The notes beneath the pieces are model-generated. The model saw nothing but the letters and a program-made list of their open reading frames with translations. It had not been told where the DNA came from and did no database searches. The translations under genes and the position numbers were made by a program. A DNA stretch of 64,000 bases from Colocasia esculenta (lineage: Eukaryota > Streptophyta > Magnoliopsida > Alismatales > Araceae). Within the stretch, counting starts at the first letter, position 1, and each line of letters begins with the position of its first letter. The DNA lies in assembly GCA_014218235.1 (NCBI GenBank), contig CM024759.1:6278712-6342711 (forward strand), given 5' to 3'. Shown piece by piece: positions 34,001-45,222 of this stretch.

Positions 34001-34763
34001 TGGTGAGCATTTGAATGACTTCAAAAAAGAGCATTTTAAAGTGGGTTTGCAAATGAGTATTTGAATGGGAGGTCGGTATTTTAGAAGGGTAGAGAATTAT
34101 ACACTTATTCAAAATCGAGTATTATCTTTATCTCTATACTCGAATGAAATCAGGTATAGAGACATGATCCCTTTATGCTCGATTCAGAATCAAGTATGAT
34201 CTCTGTCTATACTCAATTATATGTATTTGTAAGTAATATTCATCATTCACTTTAATATATTATAATATATATATATATATATATATTTGTAAGAAATATT
34301 CATATCTCTATTCTCTCTATTTAAAAAATGATTGGTAATTCATGATAAAAATTATTATTTAATTGTTATATTTATTTTCATATTTTTATTATGTTTATAT
34401 AACAAATTATTTATAAATAATATTTTTAATTATTAATATATTATAAACATTCGATGCACGGGTGCTCAACTATATATATTAAACTTTGTTTTCAAAGGTG
34501 TTAAAATATGAAAAATTTAAGTTACTAATAATAAACTCAACTTATTTTATTTTGTTACATAAGGAAAGTATAGAATTCATAAAAACACTTCATATAAATT
34601 GGAGACCACGATGTCTCTACTTTAATTAGATAATAAAAACAATAAGTTCACTCAATAATTACAGAAAAACTAGATTTAAAATCTTCTAATTTATTGCATA
34701 TCCCGAAACCTTAGATTTTCTAAACAAATAATAGAAATATTTAATGCACGCCATCATATGCAA
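31021..34763. other. AT-rich intergenic DNA
   Basis: No gene recognised. A (TA)n run lies at 34256-34286. A diverged 'gaaggggtaagaatatg' segment occurs at 31075 and again at 32192. 'ctctatactcgaatga' and 'tctatactcaattat' form a weak local repeat at 34130-34215. Confidence 0.5.
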
Positions 34764-34772
34764 TGATCGGTG

Positions 34773-36771
34773 GAGTCCGGATCCTCTCGCAACGCGGGAG
34801 GACCGGACTCAGTAAGTCTCCAACCGGAGGCTTACGCGTGGCCCGCCCTCTCCCCACTTTCGTCCCTCCTCCCCACTCCCGGTCACCCGGTCCCCCCCCC
34901 CCCCCCCCCCCCACGTTCTCTCCCTCCCAGTTACTGTTGCACATTTGCGCTACAGTAACTCACTTTTTGTTTTTTTTCTTCTTAATTTTAAATTTTATTT
35001 AAAAATCCAATTGTGAGAGATATCATTTTTTATTTTATAATTTTTTTATTAAATATAAAACAAATATCATTAAAAAAATAATATTAATGTATGTCGAATT
35101 CGGGACTGTAACACTCTGAAAAATTTTAATAGTTGAAAAATATGAATAATATGGGTATTAGACCTCATTATTATTATGAGATAGAAATAATTAATATCTG
35201 AAATCAATTGATACTAATAAACGATACCTTAGTGCCGTACAGAGAGATGTGCGCTCCGACAGTGCGACACCGAAAAACTGTAACGAAAATAAAATTCGAG
35301 AACACCATAATTTTTAAAAAGTTATGGTGACATCAGAAATATAAATATTCAGATTTGTTGACGTACGGATTTCGAAATTAAGTCGATGTAACTATTTTTC
35401 GGACAATTTTTCACCCAGTGCAAAATAAACTCTAAAAATTAAACTAAAATCACCATAATCTATAAAACCATTACATTAGCCTATGGCTGTAATTTTAACA
35501 CAAATGTATGTCATTCGAATGTGTTTTCAATAGGATCTTTGAGCTAGCTGATTTTTAAGCTATTTATTGTAACCATTTTAACCAATTGTTTTTTTCCTTA
35601 GTTTTAAATTCGTATTCTAAAATTAGATTGTGAAATATGTCATTTTTTATTTTATAGTTCTTTTAAATTTAAAAATAAATATCATTAAAAAATATAATAT
35701 TGATGTCTATCCAGTTCGGGTCTGTAACGTCCTGAAAATTTTTAATAGTTGAAAATTAAGAATAATATGGTTATTAGACCTCATTATTATTATGAGATTG
35801 AAATAATTAATATCTAGGATTAATTGATATTAATAAACGTTATCTTAATTCCGTACAAAAAGATGTGCGCGCCGACATGGCGACATCGAAAAACTATAAC
35901 GAAAATAAAATCCGAGAACACCAAGGTTGCAGATTCAATTCAAGTGCATATGATTGCATTCAGGTGCCTATAGTTTCATTTAAGGTGGAAAAATTTTATA
36001 TATAGGTGCATAATGTTGCATTCAGGTGCATATGGTTACATTCAGGTGCTTATGGTTGCATTCATGTGCTTATGGTTGCATTCATGTGCATATGGTTGTA
36101 TTCAGGTGCATATGGTTGCATTCAGGTGCATATGGTTGTATTCAGGTGCTTATGGTTGCATTCAGGTGCTTATGGTTGCATTCAGGTGCTTATGGTTGCA
36201 TTTAGGTGCATATGGTTACATTCAGGTGCATATGGTTGCATTCAGGTGCATATGGTTGCATTCAAGTGTTTATGGTTGCATTCAAGTGCTTATGGTTGCA
36301 TTCAGGTTGAATACCCATATTATTTCTATATCATAATAATAATGAGGTTTAATACCCATATTATTCATATTTTTTAACTATTAAAAATTTTCAGAGTGTT
36401 ACAGTCCCGAATTCGACAGACATTAATATTATTTTTTTAATGATGTTTGTTTTATATTTAAGAAAAAAATTATAAAATAAAAAATGATATCTCTCACAAT
36501 TGGATTTTAAAATAAAAATTTAAAATTAAGAAGAAAAAAACAAAAGGTGAGTTACTGTAGCGCAAATGCGCAACAGTAACTGGGAGGGAGAGAACGTGGG
36601 GGGGGGGGGGGGGGGGGGGGGGGCGACCGGGAGAGAAGGTGGGAAGGGTGGGGGGGGGGGACCGGGAGTGGGGAGGAGGGACGGAAGTGGGGAGAGGGCG
36701 GGCCACGCGTAAGCCTCCGGTTGGAGACTTACTGAGTCCGGTCCTCCCGCGTTGCGAGAGGATCCGGACTC
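34773..36771. mobile_element. Mutator-like fold-back element with 9-bp target duplication
   Basis: Perfect TGATCGGTG flanks both ends (34764-34772 and 36772-36780), the Mutator (MULE) duplication size. The terminal inverted repeats start GAGTCCGGATCCTCTCGCAA and extend for several hundred bases (34773 to about 35210 against 36330 to 36771). They include C/G homopolymer tracts and 'ttactgt-gcgcwa' words. There is no transposase, so it is non-autonomous. The arms and interior contain sequence resembling the start of gypsy LTRs, present in two direct copies (about 35105-35320 and 35725-35915) and one inverted copy. The loop holds a 20-bp minisatellite. Confidence 0.85.
36008..36306 (+). repeat. 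20-bp minisatellite (ggtgcatatggttgcattca), about 15 copies
   Basis: The exact 20-bp period gives long open frames in several phases with a 20-residue product period (three DNA units). Variants alternate 'gcatat' and 'gcttat'. It occupies the loop of the Mutator-like element. The open frames are a consequence of a stop-free unit and are not evidence of a protein. Confidence 0.92.
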
Positions 36772-36992
36772 TGATCGGTGTTGTTATTGGACAGTGCACA
36801 ACATTACCAGCGTGCATGTTGTCTAATGGCAACGACAACACCAATTGTTACACCCATCTTTATAACCAATGTCTCTCTCATATAATAAGATATATCTTTT
36901 ACGTCACTCTCTAGGTTTTTTAGAGAGAGAAGTTCTGAGGTTTCAGTTGCCTTCCTGGTTTGGCGCCGCCGGCCCTTGGGGCCTGGCCGGCC

Positions 36993-38435
36993 ATGGCGGT
37001 CGTAGGAGGGGCGTTGCCTCCTGCAGCTGTGGTGCCTCCTATGGCCGCTCCCTCGTTCGCTAGGGTTGTGGCCTCCTCCTTAGAACTTCCACCGGTGGAT
37101 ATTGTTGTGCATGCGCCTGCGTATACCGATAAGGGTGAACCTGCTGTCTTCTTCTCAAGAGAGGAGATGGACGCTTCTTTGAAGCCTTTCTTGTTTGTAG
37201 TGGTGGCGAAGACAGCGTATGGGCGGCCTGCTTATCCGGAAATCCATTCTCACTTATCGTCCAAGTGCAGTCTCAAAGAACCGTTTATCATTAGTGCTCT
37301 CGACAACTTGCACCTTCTCTTGCGGTTCAAAAGCCAAGATGATTATCTCCGGGTTCTCCTGCGGGAATCGCTCTTTGTTCAAGGTAAGTTGTTCAGGTTT
37401 TTCAAGTGGACTCCTTTGTTTAAACCCCACGAGGAACCTTCTGTCGTCCCTGTGTGGGTGGATTTTCCTTCTCTCCCGGTCAACCTGTATCAAAAGAATT
37501 TGCTTTCTTCCATTGCGGCAAACGTTGGTCCGGTTCTTCAAGTAGCCCATGCTACTCAACTTTTGTTAAACACAAAGGCAACAAGGGTTTGTGTTGAGGT
37601 TGACCTGTTAAAGCCTCGTCCAGAAAGAGTTTGGATCAGGATGGGGGACCTCGGAGGATACTGGCAGGATGTGGTCTATCTGAACTTGCCGAATTATTGT
37701 TGCTTGTGCCACAGGATCGGCCATGTTAAAGACAAGTGTCGCTCTTCAGGGGAGGGTCAGATCGCTTTGCGGAAGTCTTCCCTCCCAAAGCCTGCGGTTC
37801 CCCCGGTTAAAGTGTGGGTTTCGGCTTCCACCAGGGAGGAACCTGGTCCTTCGCGATCCAATGATCTGCCTACTGTTGATGCTGTTAGTGGTGAGGGTAT
37901 CGCCCAGCCAGAGTTGCCTGATATACCTATGGTTAAAGGCTCATCGGGGGATATAATTGACTCTGAGGATTTACTCAAGATGAATGAGGCTTCGGTTCCA
38001 GGGATTAGCACTAAAGATCACGACGAGAATTTTCCGGTTACGGTTGGTAAGGATTGTATCAATGTCTTGGAGGGTGGAGGTGTGGTCAGTTTTGATATTA
38101 TGATAGGTGCTCGAGGTAAGCATCTTGGTTTTCACACAACTGAATCTGATATCAATTATCCGGGTCAGCATGGAAAAGGTAATGTCATTTGTCAAGAGGT
38201 TTGTGCTGAAGAAGTCTGTGGCGCACAGCCATGCAGGGAAGATAGTGTTGCTCAGTTAAGAGATCGGGGCTCTGACAGGGAGTTGGATACGGCTCAGTTG
38301 GCGCTGATGGATAATTTCCTTATGCCTTCGAACTCTATATTGGTGGAGGAAGGTCCTTCTGATCGTAGAGTTCGGATGCTTACTAGAGCTCGTGCTCGAT
38401 CAGTGGACCAGGGGAAGGATAATGTGTCCCAATGA
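36993..38435 (+). CDS. LINE ORF1 protein (RNA-binding, CCHC)
   Basis: 480 residues from the ATG in CCATGGCGG; an upstream in-frame stretch lacks ATG. An Ala/Pro-rich N-terminus is followed by a DUF4283-like RNA-binding region (about residues 45-190, with EMDASLKPFLFVVVAKT, LDNLHLLLRFKSQDDYLRVL and FKWTPLFKP). Then comes a zinc knuckle CCLCHRIGHVKDKC (CX2CX4HX4C) near residue 240 and an acidic tail ending near VDQGKDNVSQ. It would coat LINE RNA during retrotransposition. The frame is fully open. Its TGA stop overlaps the ORF2 ATG in the sequence ATGA. Confidence 0.85.
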   Translation: MAVVGGALPPAAVVPPMAAPSFARVVASSLELPPVDIVVHAPAYTDKGEPAVFFSREEMDASLKPFLFVVVAKTAYGRPAYPEIHSHLSSKCSLKEPFIISALDNLHLLLRFKSQDDYLRVLLRESLFVQGKLFRFFKWTPLFKPHEEPSVVPVWVDFPSLPVNLYQKNLLSSIAANVGPVLQVAHATQLLLNTKATRVCVEVDLLKPRPERVWIRMGDLGGYWQDVVYLNLPNYCCLCHRIGHVKDKCRSSGEGQIALRKSSLPKPAVPPVKVWVSASTREEPGPSRSNDLPTVDAVSGEGIAQPELPDIPMVKGSSGDIIDSEDLLKMNEASVPGISTKDHDENFPVTVGKDCINVLEGGGVVSFDIMIGARGKHLGFHTTESDINYPGQHGKGNVICQEVCAEEVCGAQPCREDSVAQLRDRGSDRELDTAQLALMDNFLMPSNSILVEEGPSDRRVRMLTRARARSVDQGKDNVSQ

Positions 38436-41400
38436 ATTCAGCCATCCTTTGGAATATCCGCGGTGTAGGGAATGCTAATTTCTGCAGGAGTTTGAAGAAG
38501 TTGGTTTCTCAGTTGCATCCATCCTTTGTGACTAGTATGGAACCCAAGCAACCGTTAGAGAAAGCTCATAACCTTTCGAGATTCATTAAGTTGGATAACT
38601 TTGCTGGAAACTCAGATAATGCTTCTAAGATCTGGGTTTTCTGGGACTCTTCAATCTGTCTGCATGTGGTGGGGAAATCTGATCAGTATATCACTTTGGG
38701 TCTCATGAATAGTTCTACCATCTCCTATTATATCACTTGTATCTATGCTTCATGTGATTATGGTTTAAGGCACATCCTCTTTTCGGATTTGATTAACTTT
38801 GCCTCTTCTGTGGATATTCCCTGGTTGGTGGGAGGGGACTTTAACTGCATCGCTCAGCCCTCGAAAAAAAAAGGAGGGAGTTTCAGTTCTCTGAATGGGA
38901 TGACCGACTTCAATGCCTTCCTGTCTGCCATTGGTTTATTTGATGCTGGGTACATTGGCTCGACCTACACTTGGATGAATAACAGGATTGAAGTGCTAAC
39001 ATTAGTGCCCGTCTAGATCGTGTTCTTTTTAATGCTCATTGGTAGGCGACCTTTCCTGAATTTGTTGTCAAACACCTCAGGAGAGGTCCTTCGTATCACT
39101 GCCCTCTTGCTTTATCTCATGGATATGTTGGTAGCGGCCCTAGCCAGTTTGTGTTTCAGGAAATGTGGATTTCGCATGATACCTTTATGGGGGTTGTTTC
39201 TGAGGTCTGGAACTCTGGCACTGAACACCCTGTGAACTTGTTGGTTACTCTTCAGCTAAAGTTGAAAGCGGTGAAAAATAAGCTAAAGACCTGGAATAAA
39301 GATGTTTTTGGTCATGTTTCCCAAATGGTGAGGCTGGCTTCTGAAGATGTTGAGCGGCTTCAAGATGGGTTTGATGCGATGCCATCTGATGTTAACAGGG
39401 TGGCTTTGTTTGCTGTGAATGCTAAACTTCATACTGCCCTGCAAAGGGAGGAGATTTTTTAGAAGCAAAAATCCAGAGTGGACTGGCTTCACAATGGTGA
39501 TAGAAATACAACTTTCTACCATGCTACTATGTAGTGCAATAGGAGGCGCTCCTTCATTCATAGATTGAGAATTGGTACTGGTAGTGATGGAAGTGGTGAT
39601 TGGTGCTCAGATCAGGTTTTGCTCAGGAAGGGGGCGGTCGATTTCTTCCATGATCTTCTTAAATCAGGCGATCATGTTGCCAGATTTGCTGACTTGTATT
39701 CCCACCCTCATTACTGAGGAACAAAATGAGATGCTCTGCAAAGTTCCAAACACCGATGAAGTTAAAGCAGTGGTCTTTTCTATGGACTCCTCCAGTGCTC
39801 CTGGTCTAGATGGCTTCTCGGGTCTCTTCTTCACTCACTGCTGAAATATTATTGGTCAGGATGTGGTTGCTGTGGTAAATCTTGCGGGTTTTGGTATGCC
39901 CAGAGGGATTTCCGCATCTCTTATTACCCTCATCCCGAAGGTGTCTGAACCTAAAACATTTGGCGACTTCAGGCCCATAAGTCTTTGTAACTTTATATAT
40001 AAAGTTATATCCCGCTTGTTTTGTGAGCGGATTACTCCGATCCTTCCTACTATTATATCCGTTGAGCAGAGTGCCTTTGTGAAGGGGCGCTACATTCTGG
40101 ATAATGTCTCTTTGTCCCGTCAAATTCTTCATGACATTGATCGAAAGGTTAGAGGCTTCAATGTCCTCTTTAAATTAGACATGGCCAAGGCGTATGACCG
40201 GATGTAATGGGACTTCATTTTGCAGGTCATGAAGAAGTTTGGTTTCTGTAGCAGGTTCACTTCTTATGTCGGTATGATGTTATCCAATTGCTAGTCTTCC
40301 ATTAACTTCAATGGGTATGTTTCTGGGTTCTTTAAATCTTCCAGGGGTATTCGCCAAGGTGATCCACTGGTGCCGATCCTTTTCATTATTGCCTCTGAAG
40401 TTCTTAGTAGAGGGTTGCGCAATCTGTTTGAGAATGGCAACATCAAGTATTTCAGTAGCTCGCGTGGGAGTCTTCAAGTATCCCACTTATTATATGCAGA
40501 TGATACTTTAGTGTTTATGAATGCTGGGTCCAATAATGTTAAAACTTTCCTTAAGTTTCTGCGCCAATATGAAAGCAGCTCCGACCAATTGGTTAATGCC
40601 TCTAAAAGTTGTTTTCAAATCTCTACTAAAGCTCCTGCGGTTCTGGTTTCCCAATTGCATCACCTTACTGGGTATAGATATCACCAAGGTAGCATGAGAT
40701 ATTTGGGAGTTCCCATTAAATCTGGGAGACTTAAAGTGAATGATTTCAAGTTTCTGGTTGACTGTGTTGCTAACAAATTAGCTGGGTGGAGATCCAAAAT
40801 GTTGTCTCAAGCTGGCCGTGCTGTCCTCATTCGTTTAGTTCTCTTAAGTCTTCCTATTTATTTGGCTAGTTCAACTTATATCCCTAAAAGAATTTGCAAC
40901 CAGATAGACAGGATCTGTGCTAATTTTTTCTGGCTGGGCCCTGATGGCAATACCAGACGGCACTGGGTTGCCTGGGATAAATTGTAGAAACCTTTTGTGC
41001 AAGGGGGCTTAAATTTCAGGAATTTGGAAACCATGCAGATAGCTTTGCAGGTGAAACAAATATGGAACATTCTTCATGGTAATTCCTTACGGTCTAGCTA
41101 TGCTAGTAGTGGTTTCTGAAGTAGCATCATTTGTCTGAGGTTCCTACCATTTTTCCCGCTGGAGTTTCTAAGAAAGTCTTCACTCAAGCGAAAGATTTGG
41201 TTCTTTCCAATTCCAGGTGGATGGGGGGGATGGGTCCTCCGCTGATTTTTTTAAGGACGTATGGATTGGTGACAAAAGTTTAATGCAGGAGTTTAAGAGC
41301 AAATTTCCTAATGACCATGTCTGGCCTAATATTTCTGTTAAAAGCATGGTGATGGATGATAATCATATAGTTTGGAACTGGTTGGGTGTTCCTCGCCTTC

Positions 41401-42334
41401 ATGTTCAGGCGTCCCTTTCTGATGGTCCAGATTCATTTATTTGGTCTGCAAATGCCAATGGTATATTCTCGGTTAAATCTGCCTACAACCTTCTGTCTAA
41501 TCCGGGAGTTTACCGTAGCAGCTAGCGGAAAGTTTGGCACAATGCAATGCCTCCTAGTGCTACCATGTTCACTTGGAAGCTTCTTCACAGAGCAGTGTCT
41601 GTTGATTCCAGAGTTATGGATTGCGGGGTTCCTTTGGTGTCCAAGTGTACCTGTTGCAAGCTTCCCAAACATGGATCCTTGGATCATCTCTTCATCTCCA
41701 GTGATATCGCAGCTGCTCTGTGGTCCTGGATTGCACCGTTTCTTAGTAATAAGATCAACCTTTCTGATCGTGTTACTGTCCGGTGCTGGAGTGTTTTCTC
41801 CAACACCAATATTAACTCTGCATTTCAGTTCACTGGTTTGATTCTTACTATGGTCATGCTTTGGGAGATCTGGAAATTCAGATGCACTGCTCGTATGGAA
41901 GGGACTGTTTCTTCGACTGACAGACTCAAGAATAAGGTTTTGCTGACGGCTAAGAGAGTCTTGGGATCTCTTAAATTTACTCGCCCCATTTCCTTTAGTC
42001 AATCTCTCATCCTTAAAGTTTTTAATGTTAATGCTGAGACCAGTGTCAGGCCGCCTATAATTGTCAAATGGATTCCTCCTTCCAGCAATTATAGTATCAA
42101 TGTTGACGGGGCCTGTAAAGGTAACTCGGGAATTTTTGGTGGTGGAGGTTGTTTTAGGGACACTAAGGGTGATTTTGTGTGTGGTTTTGCCTTCTTCTAT
42201 GGTACGGGGAGTAGTATTTTGGCTGAGACTAGAGCCCTTCATGATGGCCTTAGATTAGCTTTGGATCGACAGCTTAATGTCTCCCTCGTTTACTCGGATT
42301 CAGCTACTCTGGTCAGGATTGTTATTATGGGGTG
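38432..42334 (+). pseudogene. LINE ORF2 (endonuclease, reverse transcriptase, RNase H), broken
   Basis: Endonuclease 38432-39010: ILWNIRGVGN, WLVGGDFNCIA and GSTYTWMNNR. A frameshift near 39000 moves the reading to ANISARLDRVLFNAHW. Reverse transcriptase about 39880-40990: LITLIPK, FRPISLCNFIYKVIS, FKLDMAKAYDRM, IRQGDPL and LLYADDTLVF, with YADD at 40493-40504. A Cys-rich zf-RVT region follows (SAYNLL near 41480, then C-TCC-LPKHGSLDHLF). RNase H lies at 42060-42334: INVDGACKGNSG, GGGGCFRD and YSDSATLV. Several in-frame stops (near 39461, 39841, 40204, 40987 and 41523) add to the frameshift, so it cannot make an active enzyme. Confidence 0.88.
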
Positions 42335-42967
42335 ACTTCCTCACTGGTCTGTCTTCCCCTGGTGGCGTGGGATATGCCTTATGTTGCAAATTCTCAAGCC
42401 TCATATCGTTCATTCTTACCAGGAAGGTAATCAGGTGGCAGATTCCCTGGCGTCTCATGCTTGTCTGGTTGAGAGGAACTTGGTCTTTCTTACTAGTTCT
42501 GATCTACCAATCCAGGCGAGGGGAGCTTTGACGTTGGACAAAGCTGGGCTTCCAGGTTTTAGGCAGTGATCGTTTCCTAATTTTGTCTTTTGCTCTCGCT
42601 GCAGGAGTCTGGTTTTTTGGTTGCTGGAGTTCGGGTGTATTCAGTTTCTTTCTGGAGGTTGCTTTAGTCCGGGCGTCGGGTGTTATTCTATACTATATTT
42701 TTTTGGAATAAAATTGCATCTAATGGTTGATTGCCTGGTGGAGTGAGAACATCTTCTCCCTTTGGGATGAGGTGCACTCTCCTGGTCGCTGACCCATTGG
42801 ATTTTTAATAATAAAAAAATGTGTCTCTAACAATGCATCCTTAGCCTGGTTTTATGTGGAATAAGAGACAAGTCTGACCAAATTAAACGAGAACTTTGAG
42901 CTACCTCTCAGTCTCGAGAAATTTTTGGAGGCCATTTTTTTTTGCGTTTAGAGGACAGTTTGGCTTA

Positions 42968-43405
42968 GGTGCCGTTTGGGAGCACCATTCAGAAAAGTGG
43001 TATATTTCAAAAGCCATTTTCCACATTCTTTCTGACAAGGTTGAGATTGTGATGATGGCTTACAAAAAGCTAACACACCATGTGACAAGAAGAATTAGTA
43101 TCCCGTTTTTCAGAATAGAATAATTATTATTTTAATAAAAGAATAAATTTTCTCACAGCTCAGGACTGCTTTAAAAGGGCAACTATTTTTTAATCCTCAC
43201 CAATCGGTTTTAACCTTCCAAAAGCGGCCTACCTTGCGCTTTTCAAAGGGTGGACAGAGAAAGTAAAGTTCTCTCTATCTCTCTCCTAAAGGTGGAAAGC
43301 GATTTTTGCCAAAACCAATGACTCTACAGGCATTTGGAACAGCTTTGCAAGTTGTCAGAGATTTTTATGTGAAAATCGCTGTTAAACTCCATTCCAAACG
43401 CCACC
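42968..43405. mobile_element. Tourist-like (PIF/Harbinger) MITE
   Basis: Starts GGTGCCGTTTGGGAG and ends with the complement of GGTGGCGTTTGGAATGG, flanked by TTA on both sides (42965-42967, 43406-43408). 438 bp with no coding capacity. Its termini share GGTGGCGTTTG with the left end of the autonomous-looking Harbinger element at 24384. Confidence 0.75.
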
Positions 43406-43408
43406 TTA

Positions 43409-44292
43409 GCTTTGGTTATTAAGGTCATATTTGATATCGAAATGAATAAAAAATGGAGAGAGAATATTTTCAAAATTTTAGAGATATTTTCAATTTATTT
43501 TAGATCTATTTCGATACTGCTCGTAAGAGTACTTTGAAGTTTCCCAACCTAAGGGAGAAGATGGTCTATATAGTTCGAAGAGTGTATATTTGAACTTACT
43601 AGTCTAGTATAAGTCAAAGAGAATTATTTATTGTACCTTTTTAATGCACTTTTACTATAATTTGGGCTTCTCTTCTTGACCACTAACCTACTAGCATATA
43701 TGCCAACCCAATATAGAAAAAAAAAACACTAAAAGTGCATGGAGAAAGTGCAATAGATTATTCTCTCTCTCTCTCTCTCTCTCCCCCCCCCCCCCAAAAA
43801 AAAAAAAAAAAAAACTTAATATGAGCTAAGCCAAATAGCATAATACGAGGTATCGAAGGAGACAGCTACATCAAAAGACTTAGTAAATGCCTTTGAAGAG
43901 CAGTAGAGCTAGTGAAGATGCTTGCATTACTTTTTTTTTTTTCTTTTGACAAGAAGATGCTTGCCATTACAAAGAATGATCATCCCACAATTGAGAATTA
44001 TGACCATGATGCCCATAACTCAACCTCACTTTCCTCCATCACCTTTCTAACTTAAACAAATGGAGGGTTTCCCCTTAGAACATACTCCCAATGCCCCATA
44101 ATTAGTCTCTTTGTTTGTAAGCCACCACGTTGAGCCAAATCCATCTGCAATTTTCTCGATCTCCAAGCTATCCCACGGCCATCTTTCCTCACCATATCTT
44201 TGCATCTTCAATGCTAAATATGTTAAGACCTGATACTTAATATTTTCTTTGTTGCGTCGTCAAAAGTAAAGCAAAACATATTTGTTTAGAAG
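43409..44292. other. Intergenic DNA with CT/C/A tract
   Basis: No gene. A (CT)n, C-run and A-run composite lies at 43758-43815. Confidence 0.5.
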
Positions 44293-44324
44293 GAGCACGA
44301 CAAGGAAAGTGAAATTTATCAACG

Positions 44325-44577
44325 ACTATTTGTCAGCGGCTACGAAAAATCGTTGATATATAATACATATATCAACGGCTTTGAAGAGCCGTTGACATAT
44401 GTTAACATATATCAGCGGTTGTTTATGATCGTTGATAAAGTTAATATATATCAACGGTTGGTGTGTAGCCGTTGACATATAATGAACTATTTTTCAATGA
44501 CTATAAAGAACCGTTGACTTAAGTAACATATGTCAACGACTTATCATAACCGTTGACATATGTTAAAATTTTTCGTT
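44325..44577. repeat. CACTA left subterminal repeats
   Basis: Ten or so copies of 'atcaacgg' or 'ccgttgacatat' pair with one another as hairpins, for example 'atatcaacggctttgaag' with 'agccgttgacatat'. Such arrays bind CACTA transposase in characterised elements; the role here is by analogy. Confidence 0.85.
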
Positions 44578-44880
44578 AAAAAAAACCACCCACCCACCCG
44601 CCCCCTCCCTGCTCTCTCCCCATCCCCCCCTACTTCTGCGCGCGCTCTCTCTCTCTCTCCCCTCATCCCCACCCCGGCGTGTACCTCTCCCCGGAACAGG
44701 GGCGAGGAGCGGTGCGTGGCTCGTCTGAACTGGAGTTGGAGGGGAGAGGGGCAAGCAGGAGGAGACTGGAGCCCGAGAACACTCCCCAGATCTCAAGCTC
44801 CTAGAGAGAGGCGCCGACGGATCTCGCCATCGCGTTCTACCCTTCTTCGTCCGCGGGGGCTGGCCCGGCAGATCGCGGAG

Positions 44881-45045
44881 ATGGGGATCTTCGACAAGCT
44901 GCCGCCCATGGACTACCTCTGGTCCGAGAAGATGATCTTCGTGCAGCTCATCATCCTCGTGGAGTCCGCGCACCGGGCGATCTACGTCGACGCATGCGCT
45001 TGGATTCGCGTTGTGGACGTAGATCTGTGGGAATCTATATGCTAT
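44881..45045 (+). pseudogene. Captured coding-like fragment, family not recognised
   Basis: ATG at 44881 opens MGIFDKLPPMDYLWSEK, then MIFVQLIILVESAHRAIYVDACAWIR. A credible coding start with a hydrophobic segment follows a GC-rich, leader-like sequence (44640-44880). Codons are G/C-ending, as in the other captured exons here. It merges into AT-rich intron-like sequence after about 45040, where GTGGACGTAG or GTAGATCTG could be a donor. I do not recognise the protein. Confidence 0.45.
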
Positions 45046-45222
45046 TTCGCGTTTTCCACTGCTTTTCTGTTTGAATTCATTGTAACTGGGGTTGGTTGTG
45101 TCGTTCGTGTTCTTGATCTGTTGGCGGATGGAGTGGGATTTGAAGATGGGAAGGGGATTTGAAGAACTGAATAGAGAGGTAGACATATATGGAGTGGGAT
45201 TTGAAGAGGCCCCTCTGAGACC

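Larger units (their letters stand above)
36880..42815 (+). mobile_element. L1-type LINE with RNase H domain
   Basis: A full two-ORF layout: ORF1 with a CCHC knuckle, then ORF2 with apurinic-type endonuclease, reverse transcriptase with YADD, a zf-RVT Cys region and an RNase H domain. It ends near 42815 in 'ttttaataataaaaaaatg'. It begins a short distance after the Mutator-like element. The exact 5' end and target duplication are not certain ('aatgtctctctc' at about 36869 and 'aatgtgtctcta' at about 42818 are candidate diverged copies). Confidence 0.85.

Noticed and set aside
36006..36377. 123- and 107-residue periodic proteins
   Set aside because: Translation of a stop-free 20-bp minisatellite in two phases.
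36781..36850. Small inverted repeat 'ggtgttgtta...acaacacc' after the Mutator-like element
   Set aside because: Arms match only partly and no duplication flanks it.
41433..42242. 269-residue minus-strand frame
   Set aside because: It is antisense to the zf-RVT and RNase H part of the LINE.
36869..42835. Target duplication of the LINE ('aatgtctctctc' and 'aatgtgtctcta')
   Set aside because: Similarity is too weak to fix the borders, so it is mentioned only as a candidate.
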